The notes under the pieces are model-generated. The model searched no databases, had not been told where the DNA came from, and saw nothing but the letters and a program-made list of their open reading frames with translations. The position numbers and the translations under genes were made by a program. Positions 22,162 through 32,961 of a stretch of DNA of 64,000 bases are shown here, one piece after another. Positions within the stretch are counted from its first letter, which is position 1, and every line of letters starts with the position of its first letter. Where the stretch lies: NCBI RefSeq assembly GCF_030247195.1, contig NC_080672.1:28093906-28157905 (forward strand), given 5' to 3'. The stretch comes from Topomyia yanbarensis. Taxonomy: Eukaryota > Arthropoda > Insecta > Diptera > Culicidae.

Positions 22162-24941
22162 TCTTCCAGTCATTCAGTCTTCCAGTCTTCCAGTCTTCCA
22201 ATCTTCCAGTCTTCCAATCTTCCAGTCTTCCAGTCTTCCAGTCTTTCAGCCTTCCAGTCTTCCAGTCTTCCAGCCTTCCAGTCTTCCAGTCTTCCAGTCT
22301 TCCAGTCTTCCAGTCTTCCAGTCTTCCAGTCTTCCAGTCTTCCAGTCTTCCAGTCTTCCAGTCTTCCAGTCTTCCAGTCTTCCAGTCTTTCCAGTCTTCC
22401 AGTCTTCCAGTCTTTCCAGTCTTCCAGTCTTCCAGTCTTCCAGTCTTCCAGTCTTCCAGTCTTCCAGTCTTCCAGTCTTCCAGTCTTCCAGTCTTCCAGT
22501 CTTCCAGTCTTCCAGTCTTCCAGTCTTCCAGTCTTCCAGTCTTCCAGTCTACCAGTCTTCCAGTCTTCCAGTCTTCCAGTCTTCCAGTCTTCCAGTCTTC
22601 CAGTCTTCCAGTCTTCCAGTCTTCCAGTCTTCCAGTCTTCCAGTCTTTCCAGACTTCCAGTCTTTCCAGTCTTCCAGTCTTTCCAGTCTTCCAGTCTTTC
22701 CAGTCTTCCAGTCTTTCCAGTCTTCCAGTCTTCCAGTCTTCCAGTCTTTCAGTCTTTCAGTCTTCCAGTCTTCCAGTCTTCCAGTCTTCCAGTCTTCCAG
22801 TCTTCCAGTCTTTCCAGACTTCCAGTCTTTCCAGTCTTCCAGTCTTTCCAGTCTTCCAGTCTTTCCAGTCTTCCAGTCTTTCCAGTCTTCCAGTCTTTCC
22901 AGTCTTCCAGTTTTTCCAGTCTTCCAGTCTTCATGTCTTTCCAGTCTTCCAGTCTTTCCAGTCTTCCAGTCTTTCCAGTCTTCCAGTCTTTCCAGTCTTC
23001 CAGTCTTTCCAGTCTTCCAGTTTTTCCAGTCTTCCAGTCTTTCCAGTCTTCCAGTCTTTCCAGTCTTCCAGTCTTTCCAGTCTTCCAGTCTTTCCAGTCT
23101 TCCAGTCTTTCCAGTCTTTCCAGTCTTTCCAGTCTTCCAGTCTTTCCAGTCTTCCAGTCTTTCCAGTCTTCCAGTCTTTCCAGTCTTCCAGTCTTTCCAG
23201 TCTTCCAGTCTTTCCAGTCTTCCAGTCTTTCCAGTCTTCCAGTCTTTCCAGTCTTCCAGTCTTTCCAGTCTTCCAGTCTTCCAGTCTTTCCAGTCTTCCA
23301 GTCTTTCCAGTCTTCCAGTCTTTCCAGTCTTCCAGTCTTTCCAGTCTTCCAGTCTTTCCAGTCTTCCAGTCTTTCCAGTCCTCCAGTCTTTCCAGTCTTC
23401 CAGTCTGTCCAGTCTTCCAGTCTTTCCAGTCTTCCAGTCTTTCCAGTCTTCCAGTCTTTCCAGTCTTCCAGTCTTTCCAGTCTTCCAGTCTTTCCAGTCT
23501 TCCAGTCTTTCCAGTCTTCCAGTCTTTCCAGTCTTCCAGTCTTCCAGTCTTTCCAGTCTTTCCAGTCTTCCAGTCTTTCCAGTCTTCCAGTCTTCCAGTC
23601 TTTCCAGTCTTCCAGTCTTTCCAGTCTTTCCAGTCTTCCAGTCTTTCCAGTCTTCCAGTCTTTCCAGTCTTCCAGTCTTTCCAGTCTTCCAGTCTTTCCA
23701 GTCTTCCAGTCTTTCCAGTCTTCCAGTCTTCCAGTCTTTCCAGTCTTCCAGTCTTTCCAGTCTTCCAGTCTTTCCAGTCTTCCAGTCTTTAAAGTCTTTC
23801 CAGTCTTTCCAGTCTTCCAGTCTTTCCAGTCTTCCAGTCTTTCCAGTCTTCCAGTCTTTCCAGTCTTCCAGTCTTTCCAGTCTTCCAGTCTTTCCAGTCT
23901 TCCAGTCTTTCCAGTCTTCCAGTCTTTCCAGTCTTCCAGTCTTTCCAGTCTTCCAGTCTTTCCAGTCTTCCAGTCTTTCCAGTCTTCCAGTCTTTCCAGT
24001 CTTCCAGTCTTTCCAGTCTTCCAGTCTTTCCAGTCTTCCAGTCTTTCCAGTCTTCCAGTCTTTCCAGTCTTCCAGTCTTCCAGTCTTTCCAGTCTTCCAG
24101 TCTTTCCAGTCTTCCAGTCTTTCCAGTCTTCCAGTCTTTCCAGTCTTCCAGTCTTTCCAGTCTTCCAGTCTTTCCAGTCTTCCAGTCTTCCAGTCTTCCA
24201 GTCTTCCAGTCTTCCAGTCTTTCCAGTCTTCCAGTCTTCCAGTCTTCCAGTCTTCCAGTCTTCCAGTCTTTCAGTCTTCCAGTCTTCCAGTCTTCCAGTC
24301 TTCCAGTCTTCCAGTCTTCCAGTCTTCCAGTCTTCCAGTCTTCCAGTCTTCCAGTCTTCCAGTCTTCCAGTCTTTCGGTCTTCCAGTCCTCCAGTCTTCC
24401 AGTCTTCCAGTCTTCCAGTCTTCCAGTCTTCCAGTCTTCCAGTCTTCCAGTCTTCCAGTCTTCCAGTCTTCCAGTCTTCCAGTCTTCCAGTCTTCCAGTC
24501 TTCCAGTCTTCCAGTTTTCCAGTCTTCCAGTCTTCCAGTCTTCCAGTCTTCCAGTCTTCCAGTCTTCCAGTCTTCCAGTCTTCCAGTCTTCCAGTCTTCC
24601 AGTCTTCCAGTCTTCCAGTCTTCCAGTCTTCCAGTCTTCCAGTCTTCCAGTCTTCCAGTCTTCCAGTCTTCCAGTCTTCTAGTCTTCCAGTCTTCCAGTC
24701 TTCCAGTCTTCCAGTCATCCAGTCTGCCAGTTTTCCAGTCTTCCAGTCTTCCAGTCTTCCAGTCTTCCAGTCTTCCAGTCTTCCAGTCTTCCAGTCTTCC
24801 AGTCTTCCAGTCTTCCAGTCTTCCAGTCTTCCAGTCTTCCAGTCTTCCAGTCTTCCAGTCTTCTAGTCTTCCAGTCTTCCAGTCTTCCAGTCTTCCAGTC
24901 ATCCAGTCTGCCAGTTTTCCAGTCTTTCAGTCTTCCAGTCT
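22162..24941. repeat. 2.8-kb satellite of an 8-bp unit with a 17-bp higher-order block
   Basis: The whole tract is built from CTTCCAGT. The outer parts (22162 to about 22640, and about 24180 to 24941) are mainly the pure 8-bp unit. The middle (about 22800-24180) is mostly CTTTCCAGTCTTCCAGT, a 9+8 dimer of 17 bp. Point variants mark longer duplications: TTTCCAGAC at 22646 and 22811 (165 bp apart), and TTCTAG...CATCCAGTCTGCCAGTTTT at 24677 and 24861 (184 bp, 23 units). As the unit lacks stops in either direction, frames of up to about 970 codons arise on both strands (SSLPVFQS and EDWKTGRL periods). I read these as by-products, not genes. Confidence 0.97.
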
Positions 24942-25437
24942 GAAAAAAAATCAGTTTGGACAGGGAAAAGTTTTTCTCAAAATGCTTTTTTCCTTGAAAG
25001 TGCTTTACTTCAGCTTTTGACGGCAGGTAGGGAACATAATTACCCATCTTGGAACAAAATTTCATCCAAATCAAAGATGAAGTTTTTTGTAAAGCGAGTT
25101 TTAATTTTTAAAATCAATTTTTTTCAGTGTAGAAGTCGAAGAAAAAAATTTTATTCAAAAAATTGACTAATTTTGTGAAAATCATTCTTACAACATTTTT
25201 TTGTAGGATTTGCCATTTTTAGACTATAGCCATTTGAAAAAAATTGGTGAAAAAAAGTTTGGCCCTTTTCAAAAGACAGTCTAGATCATTTTTGGATAAA
25301 CAAAGCACGCGAAGTGGCTTTTTGTGACAAAGTTCTCATGAACAAAAAGTTTCATTAAAATCTGAGAGGGTGCTGCCAACAATTGTTCGAGTTGGCGCGA
25401 AATTCATCAAATATTATGTTCTAGTATTTTGGAGAAG
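24942..25437. other. Non-genic AT-rich stretch
   Basis: Nothing recognised between the satellite and the SINE. Confidence 0.4.
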
Positions 25438-25560
25438 CAGTTGCTTTGTACGTAGCTCACCTGGGTTCGGTTCCCGACCTCGTACACAGAGTTAGAAATC
25501 TTTCCAAGCCGAAAAAAGCCGAATGATCCTAAGGTTTAAACCTCTAAAATCATAAATAAC
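25438..25560 (+). mobile_element. tRNA-derived SINE, 5'-truncated
   Basis: Begins inside the tRNA-like head (TTGCTTTGTACG), keeps a B box (GGTTCGGTTCCC near 25468) and continues through the same body (GAATGATCCTAAGGTTTAAACC) as the copy at 2117-2268. The A box is missing. Confidence 0.78.
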
Positions 25561-25689
25561 TCTTCCTAAGTTAATCCAATACGTTAGACGTTAGCAGTTC
25601 TCAACCTTTTTCGTATCACGGACCTATTTGAAATCAATTTGGGTTGTTGCGAACCACCATGGCCCAACATCGGTTTTTATATTTATTTT

Positions 25690-26400
25690 TGTTACAGTTG
25701 ACACAAAGCGTTAGGAAAACAGAGCAGTGAACCTCTTATGATGTGGATGCAGCTTGCTGCCGCGTGTTGAGGACCTTTTTCTTGCCGGTGATGCATTAGC
25801 TGTGTTGTCCACCACAGCTTGAGAGTCAGTCCATTTGCCTTCTTTCACGTTATCGTCCGCGTGCATGTCTTGATCGGTACAGCTTTCATGATGTCGGAAG
25901 TTCTTATTCGGTTCCTGCTCTTAGAGGTCGCTGTAGTAAATTCGCCCTTATTGTGCCGGTTGTTGGTTTGGAGACACTAGACCAATCGTTGTTAGTTCCT
26001 TGTTAATACAGGAAGTTAGTTTTGATATACAAGCGCATCATTTATTGGTTGGTTATCTGTTGTTTTATTCGAAACTGTTTTGTGATGTCGGTTGTAGTAA
26101 ATCGATTGTTCTTAGGGACTTCGGAGCATTGTTTTCCGTAACGTACCGTTTGGTTACAAAACTGGCACGCAGGGATCTGAACAGAGTAGGTGCACAGCGA
26201 TATTTGCCAACCGAATTTAAACAACACGAACGCCGTTGGGAATGCCACTGATTTTTTTTTCTTCCAGTCTCGTTTTGTGACGGATTCTACATCTCCGTTT
26301 TTTGACATACATCTTTTGAAGTGTTCTGGTCTAATACAAGGCGCTAGGTCGTATAGGCGCACTACAATTTTATCGTTATCCATATGTACAGGATAAGGAT
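25690..26400 (-). pseudogene. LINE ORF1 relic with zinc-knuckle region
   Basis: The minus-strand frame 26383-26042 reads DNDKIVVRLYDLAPCIRPEH, then MSKNGDVESVT; a parallel frame gives SGIPNGVRVV. It ends with the cysteine block CQFCNQTVRYGKQC. This is the order seen in ORF1 (RNA-binding) of jockey/LOA/R1-type LINEs: VR(I/L)xDxPP, GxVxSVT, GIxNGxR, then CxxC-type knuckles. Further on (25830-25730) lies the ARKRSSTRGSKL tail shared with the copies at 15.6 and 18.8 kb. Frameshifts and stops show that it is dead. Confidence 0.7.
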
Positions 26401-26572
26401 TTTAACGTCATATTCGACGCCGCGTTATATAGCAATGAAGTTTTCTCCCTGGACTACAATTTTAAACGTTATCTAAACACAGTTTCTCACGTGGTGTAAC
26501 CGTATGTATGTCACTCCTTCGAGATTAACATTCGTTCTCACTTTTAATAGAAGTTCAACATTATGTGCTCTA

Positions 26573-26896
26573 CATTAGCGACTCTCAACCTTTTTCGTAC
26601 TCCGGACCCATTAGAAATCATCATGGGTTGCTGTGGATCCCCACGGTTAAAAATAAATTTTTCATGCTACCAATATATAATTTTCAGTCTGTTAAGAAAC
26701 ATTTTTCCAGCAAAAACATCGCGGTCCCCGCGGACCCCAGGTAGAGGATTAGTCAACCGAAATTATATTTTCCCGCTTTAGAGGCACTTTTATTTTCTGT
26801 GGCTGGTTCATTTCACTGCGTAGCCGGAGACGACGATATAATATTGTATATAGAGAGGCCCCCTAGAGGTCCGCGGGCCCCAGGGCGAGAACCACT
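26573..26896. mobile_element. hAT-type MITE
   Basis: The left end reads CTCTCAACCTTTTTCGTAC and the right end, inverted, reads CAGTGGTTCTCGCCCTGG, with CCGCGGACCCC-type subterminal blocks. The same family appears at 47636-47811. TIRs of the CAGnGGTTCTCAACC form are a common arthropod hAT type. Non-coding. Confidence 0.72.
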
Positions 26897-27951
26897 GCGT
26901 TAGACGTTTGATTAACGTACGCCAAACACTCCTAATGGGGCGTTGCTGTTACGCTGGCGTAAACAACTACTGTCAGAAAAGAGTCTGCTTGAAAATTAAC
27001 AGCACTATGCAGCAGACCGCCGGTATGTAATTTAAAAGACTCTCCTCAATTAAATGAATTGTTATACATTTGTTAAATTAATTTAATTCCTATACGAATA
27101 GAGATTGAAATTTTAATCAAAAGTCAATCGAAACAACGTGACTCCAATCAAACGCTATGTATGCACTACACCCATTAGCGGGAACCCAATACAAACACAC
27201 TGCCTAGCTAGGGAACGGTCAACACCAATCGGATCGCAGAATGCTGTTTTGGGTGATATGAAATGCATTACAAATGGTGTTGTCTTGTAATAAATATATC
27301 TAGGTAACCGCAGCACATGACCATGGCAACGATGCACGCACCAACACCCGCTTGCCACGTGCAACGTGCAAACAACAAACAAGTCCGTACTTATTGGTAG
27401 GTACGGGAAAAGCCTATCGGTAACCCTTTCCTTCGCATCGCAGTTGCATGTACGCGCACTGACACACCAATGCAATTGCAGCGAGTGTGCAATCAAGAAA
27501 GAAGGGGAGCACCGATGCAGCGGATATGCACTTGCGTGCACATAAAACGCATTGGTTTGTTTACCGTGGCGGTTGATGGCGAATATATTGCATTTATTTG
27601 CCTGTGTGTGAGTTTTTCGTATACGTGCATAAATGAGTGCAATTCTTGTATCGGTACTGTTTTATTTGCGCGCACGAGCCGTCAATGGGCCAACCAATAA
27701 TGGCAAAAAAATGGCGGATTGGCGGATACTTGTTCTGACCAATGCTGATGCGAGTTACAACTAATCATGATTGAGCAGTTTTGGTTTTTTTCTTTGAACA
27801 GTTGAAACGCTGATTTTATATTTTATTATACGGTTCTATATCTTATAAATAAATTAATTCTATTTTGTCTTGTTCTTATTATCATTTCAGTTTCATGTCC
27901 ATGGTCCAAATTAACTCGACCCTCGTGATGGCCAACGGAAATTTCTAACAG
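26897..27951. other. Non-genic, locally less AT-rich stretch
   Basis: 27150-27700 is richer in G+C and CpG than the surroundings and has overlapping frames on both strands (up to 128 codons, minus), but none has recognisable motifs or splice context. It could be a promoter or 5' UTR of a gene whose exons I cannot see. Confidence 0.3.
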
Positions 27952-28342
27952 TGTCGAATAAAGCCTCTCAGATACCAAGCAGATGTTCTTCTCCGAAAAT
28001 TCAATTTCAATAACAATCAAACTAGATTCTATTTGCAACAAATCTTCGCAAAAAACAAGTCCCTTGAAACGGATATCCAACGAATTCGCGAAGGCCAGCA
28101 TCTGCCGCATTTACATCTTCTGACCGGTCGTGTCTCAACCGCCACATCGAGACTATACAATGGTCGTCTCGACCGAAACACAACCCATCCGTTCCCATCA
28201 ACCGTCGATGTCAAATGTCGTGAAATCTGCCCGAACTTGTCCAGCATTGTAACTCCCCAAAAACTCGCAACATCCGCGAAGATCACTGTCCCATGGCGAA
28301 AACCCCTAACAACAGGCGCAACTGCCCACGGGCGCCGAAGGT
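27952..28342 (+). other. Unclassified open frame, possible decayed coding sequence
   Basis: The plus frame from 27949 (just after a TAA) to about 28342 is open for about 130 codons and reads protein-like: KPLRYQADVLLRKFNF, then FAKNKSLETDIQRIREGQHL, then VDVKCREICPNLSSIV. A short same-frame stretch precedes the stop (VQINSTLVMANGNF). Most of it has no in-frame ATG. I do not recognise the product. It may be a relic of a TE or other insertion. The opposite strand is also open in part, so chance is a real alternative. Confidence 0.3.
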
Positions 28343-29490
28343 GACCAACGGAAAAAAATCGCCTAGGCCTCCTGAGGTCCAACCATTAAAATCGCATAGA
28401 AATCTAACGACTTGTTTTCTGTATTAAATTAAATTACTGCCAAACGCATTATTCTCGGGTAACAATAACGTCACAAACAAGATCCCTGAAAGGAGACTTT
28501 GTTGTAGAAAAGAATAATTTAATTTGAATTTATCTATTATTTACACAAATAAATCCAGCGAAAGTGATATCCCTCTCCAGCAGCTACCGTTTCGGACGCT
28601 AGAGCGGAGTGACCGCCGAAAAACTACTGCCGACTGAGATGAGGCAAAAAAAAACTTATTAAACAACCACTGTATATTCTGAGAACGGTCGTCCCCTTCG
28701 TTCCAAGGCAAAACCACGCGAATTTTCGACGGTTCTCATGTCCGATTGAATTAGCATCTTGTAATTCGGAGGTGAAAAGAAGAACGAATCTGTTTGGCGG
28801 CTAGAAAATCTAAGGTTTTCATCTAGCAGAAAAAAAAATCTACGCACAACTGCCCACAAAAAAAATACTGCAAACTGCTCCAATTTCAGGTTCTAACGAA
28901 CTTCTTCTCAGACGGCCAAGCGAAACATCCCGAAATTCTATAATAGAAAACGAATTAAAAGTGGAAATAATGGGAATAAATCTTCCATTTATGTTAATTA
29001 TGGACTACTGTGATGGCTCGCACAAAACATACGCACATACGTCTGTCATTAGACCCACAATATTTTTTTTTGTACGCTAGCGTGGTCCCTCCTCAGCAAT
29101 GCGTAAGGATAGGTTGGTTGGCCTTTGTAATTCTTTGGCATAGAAATCCCGACAGGGATGGCGAGAAAACGAGATCTCCGCCTAAAATGTGCGTACCCAC
29201 AACTTGGACGACGCGGGATGCTGCTGGAGAGCATATACTGAGTTTACCGATGGTTTCGTGGAAAACCGTTGTTTAGCCAACTGGATTTGGCACTATTATT
29301 AACGAAATTCAGTTTCTTTCGGTTGCAACAAGAATGTCTAACGCACGTTTTGATACATGACATGGGAAACATGCTGAGAAGCATACTGGTTTTTGGAAAA
29401 CGGTTAAATGTTTTTTATGTCGAAAGCAATTTTCATTTTTCTATGTTTGAAGTTTCCGTTAAGTTGATCACATACTTAATTACAAATAAC
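28343..29490. other. Non-genic stretch
   Basis: Nothing recognised. Short overlapping frames at 28659-28883 and 29010-29276 show no motifs. Confidence 0.4.
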
Positions 29491-31303
29491 TACCCAACAA
29501 ACATTTCGTGGTTTTATAAACGTTTAAACAGTTGCTTTATTCAGCTCTAGCTGAACATTGGAAGTATACGTGTTATCATATATCGTTTATTCCACCCTTA
29601 AATATCCGGGATTTGGAGAATTTATTCAGCTTGTCTGATTAAAACACATGAAAGAAAAATTCTTCAGCACGTATACAGCCTGAAGAAAACCACAGTACAG
29701 CTTTATCAATAAACCTTTTCGTTACCGCTATTCAGCTGAGAGAATTATCATAGGAAAATTGTTAAAAAAGACATTTATTTCAAGTTACACACGCCATCAA
29801 TCTCTTTGGAAGCCATATTCTTTTATTAGTGTTACGTTACAGTTAGAGAAAAATTGTATTACCTTGTTGGAAGTCATATCACGTACCTGGATCCGAACCA
29901 GCAACCTGTTGAATACTAAGCACTTACCTTACTGTCTGCACCAATCTTGCACACATCGAATGCTTAAGATTTCACCGATGTACCGACAAGTCTAGGTTGC
30001 TGAATAGAGTCTGTACAAAGGCTACAGTAGCCTTCTATAGATTTGAGTGAACCTAGTTGGCATGGGTTCGAATCCGAACCTACGATAATTTTTTATTTCA
30101 ATTTTTTTTAATTAATAATTTTTAGAACATTCGGGAATTTTAAATTAGATAATTTATTTATTTCCAAAATGATGATTATAGTCGTTTTTGTTTCCAAGGT
30201 GAGGATTTATGGTTGTCACAAAACATTTAGATAAGTAAAAATGGGTGTTATATGAAAGTGGTGGTAACTGAATGATGGATTGTAGTCATTTATAATTCTA
30301 AGGTGGCAATCTCCTCAATTTATTTACCACTCCCTGCCAAATGATTTTCTTTCCATAGTGATTTTTTTTGGTAAGCGGACGTCGCTGTTCGAATTCAATA
30401 GTTTATTTATTTATATCAACTAAGTTCGCCAGCGTGAATAATCATTTCATTGTACCTTTGTTTGCAAGTCGATGGATAGAAAAAAATCATGGTGACAATG
30501 CTGGTGTCAAAAATTTATAGCGACGTTGGAACAAAAAGTTTCTCTTGTGTTCAATATGAGAATATTCATGTTTCACAAGTAAACAGACCGTTTCGAATTA
30601 AAAGGTAAATTTACATAAACGAGGGCGCGTGTGATTTGGTAAGCTCGTACATTGAAAAACTGTAAATCGTGTATTTCCCGTGGTGAAAACTCAGTAGATA
30701 TAAAAAAAACTAAATAAACTTTCTTTATTTCTTTATTCATTTATTGATCTATAGCTCCTTAACTGTAATATATGCAAAACATCTCAATTGGAATATACCG
30801 AAATAATAAAAAAAATCCTTCACTTAATAGTAAAAAAAATATTGTGTGTGTGTTGGGACTCGAACCCAGGTCGGTTGCCATTCCTCATGATTTGCTAATC
30901 GCGCCAATTTTTGTAGTAGTTACAATTACCTTTGTTAAACACATAATTCAGCTAAAAGTCAAAGGTGGTATAACGGCAAATGTAAAGGTAGAAACAACCT
31001 TTTGAAGACATGTAGTGCAGCTTAATGATTAAAGGTAATACTATTGGTAACAGCATCGTTTATTCAACTCGCAATTCAGTTTAATTAAGATGGTTGAATA
31101 AAAGCTTTAATATTGTCGCTATTACATTTATTAGCAGTATAGTTCAGCCTAGTTGGAACTGGCGAATACTAGATTTTAAATAGGCTGAATAAACTGTTAA
31201 AGTTTAAATAGTTCAGCGAAAGTTTTATTCAGCTTACATAACCTTTAATCTGCTTTAAATCAACACGTAGTCTTATAGTTCAGCTCCTAATGTTTGTTGG
31301 GTA
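29491..31303. mobile_element. 1.8-kb TIR element with tRNA-like boxes
   Basis: Ends TACCCAACAAACATT (29491) and AATGTTTGTTGGGTA (31303) are a perfect 15-bp inverted pair; the outer TA may be the target duplication. Short TTATTCAGCT/AGCTGAATAA motifs recur near both ends (29540, 29622, 29730; 31180, 31225, 31280). Three tRNA 3'-half-like boxes lie inside: GGTTCGGATCC (minus, near 29895), GGTTCGAATCC (plus, near 30065) and GGTTCGAGTCCC (minus, near 30860). No transposase-like frame was found, so it depends on an enzyme from elsewhere. Confidence 0.72.
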
Positions 31304-31384
31304 GATTCTGTCTATGTTCTGGCATCAACTTTACAAGAAATTTAATTGAACATAAAGGATTCTTTTATCAAATTTGATTGAAAG

Positions 31385-31680
31385 ACAGTGAGTTAGACTT
31401 TTGGATTGAAATTTCAAGCTTAAGGATTTGGACTTTTAACTTAGCGCTTTATATTTTAAACCTTGGATTTTAATCTTAAGAATGTAGACTTTAGAGGCTT
31501 TAGAATTTAGTTTTTAGTCTAATACATACAGATTAGATTTTAGGCTTATTGATAAGGCTGGCCTTTGAACTAACGATTTTACCCTAGACTAGTGATAGAT
31601 TTTAGGAAGACTCCAGAATCTTCAGGCCTTATACTCTACTTCTTAAACTTTAGATTTTAGGGTTAGGATTTGAGACTTTA
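31385..31680. repeat. Degenerate short-period T/A repeat
   Basis: Many loose copies of TTAGATTTTAGG/CTTTAGAnTTTAG-like words, about 12-14 bases apart. It looks like an eroded minisatellite and abuts the DD37E transposon. Confidence 0.45.
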
Positions 31681-32959
31681 AAGGGCGAACACGAAATTAT
31701 TGCGACACCGAAAATGTCATGCCAATTTTCTTATAATGTTTAAAATCAAACCAAAATTTAAGGGTAGTTTTATACATATATTTACTTCAAAAATCAAAAG
31801 AAAAGTTAATCGATGGAGCCTTGAGTGTAAAATTGAACGCATTTTCGCTTGATGCCCTCCATCAAAGTCTTTACAGTATCATCCGGCACCAGTTTCTCAG
31901 TTTTTTTTTCCATTTTCTTAGCATGTCCTTCTCGTCTTTGACTGTCTTCTTGCTCTTCCCAAGTTCCGGCTTCATCATTGCCCAGTACTGCTCCACCAGT
32001 TTGGCGGATTCATGTCCTTTGGAACAAAATGGACAGAATTGGCCTCATACCACTCCAAGACACTTTTAGAATAGTGGCATGATGCCAAATCTGGCCAAAA
32101 TAGCGGAGCTTCGTCGTGCTGCTGCAAGAATGGCAAAAGGCGCTTCTCGAGGCACTCAGATTTGTAGATCTCGCCATTTACTGTGCCCTTTGTCACGAAA
32201 GGCTCACTTCTCAGTCCGCAAGAGCAGATGGCCTGCCAAATGAGATATTTGGAGTCGAACTTCAACATTTTCCTCTTCTTAAATGTGTCGTCCACATAGA
32301 ACTTGCTCTTGCCGGTGAAAAACTCCAACCCCGGAATTTGCTTAAAATCGGCTTTTATATACGTTTCGTTGTCCATCACACAGCAGCCATATTTTGTCAG
32401 CATCTTCTCGTAGAGCTTCCGTGCCCGAGTTTTAGCCGTCGATTGTTGCCGCTCATCGCGGTTTGGGAAGTTCTGTACCTTGTATGTATGTAGTTCAGCT
32501 CTCTTCTTTGCATTCTGGACGTAGCTCTGCGACATGCCGATCTTTTTAGCCAAATCACGGCTTGAGACGTTGGGATTTGCTTTAATCATCCGCTTCACCT
32601 TTCCCTCCGTCTTTTTGTTCTCCGGTCCCGGTTTTCTTCCAGCTCCTTTGTCGTGGTCCAACGTCAACCGCTCCTGGAACCGCTTCAACACTCTGGAGAC
32701 GGTTGAATGGTGAATGTTCAACATTTTTCCCAACTGCCGGTGTGACAGGTCAGGAAATTCCAGGTGTTAGGAAAGAATTTGTTCTCTCGACTCGCGTTGG
32801 TTCACCTCCATTTTAGTTGAATCGAAAAACACGACTTCGAGTTTGACAGCATGTAAACAATACACATCAATGAGAAAGTGTGCAAAATTTGGTTGATTTT
32901 TACCCAATGGTAAAAAAGTTATGCCCTGTTGAATGTGTCGCAATAATTTCGTGTTCGGC
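31681..32959 (-). mobile_element. DD37E-type (ITmD37E-like) transposon, nearly full length
   Basis: About 25-bp TIRs: left AAGGGCGAACACGAAATTAT (31681), right ATAATTTCGTGTTCGGC (ending 32959); TA lies at 31679-31680 and 32960-32961. The right end has lost about 4 bases compared with the sibling at 58159-59116. It contains a broken transposase gene reading leftward. IS630-Tc1-mariner superfamily. Confidence 0.9.
31806..32811 (-). pseudogene. DD37E-type mariner transposase with three lesions
   Basis: The gene would run from ATG 32811-32809 to TAA 31808-31806, about 339 codons once lesions are accounted for. The longest open piece (32733-31975) shows an N-terminal helix-turn-helix (HHSTVSRVLKRFQ), a GRPR-like GAGRKPGP motif, a second HTH (DLAKKIGMSQSYVQ), then the catalytic aspartates in MDNETY (residue 121 of this piece) and FWPDLASCHY (residue 215), 93 residues apart. 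In the sibling copy the third residue is the E of RPVEQYW, 37 residues after the second D, hence DD37E. Lesions: TAA at codon 15 (32769-32767), a 16-bp deletion removing the block just before the catalytic E, and a 9-A run where the sibling has 7. Confidence 0.92.
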
Positions 32960-32961
32960 TA

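Larger units (their letters stand above)
25592..26896. mobile_element. Possible composite hAT element, two left ends and one right end
   Basis: CAGTTCTCAACCTTTTTCGT at 25592 is a hAT-type terminus. The inverted terminus GAGAACCACTG ends at about 26896. GTTAGACG occurs near both outer edges (about 25580-25588 and 26898-26905), which could be the 8-bp duplication with slight slippage. A LINE ORF1 relic fills the first part. A second left end of the same family lies at 26573, so two insertions may be superposed. Confidence 0.5.

Noticed and set aside
22749..24902. 717-codon antisense frame (EDWKTGRL repeat)
   Set aside because: It arises from the stop-free short satellite unit; open frames exist in several phases on both strands.
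22162..24941. CRISPR-like array
   Set aside because: No unique spacers; a simple head-to-tail satellite in a eukaryotic context.
27155..27541. 128-codon minus-strand frame
   Set aside because: Cysteine/histidine-rich but no motif, no splice context, and the opposite strand is also open; probably due to locally higher GC.
27826..28110. LAFANSLDI on the minus strand, resembling the reverse transcriptase FADD motif
   Set aside because: The catalytic DD pair is absent and no other reverse transcriptase block lies nearby; likely chance.
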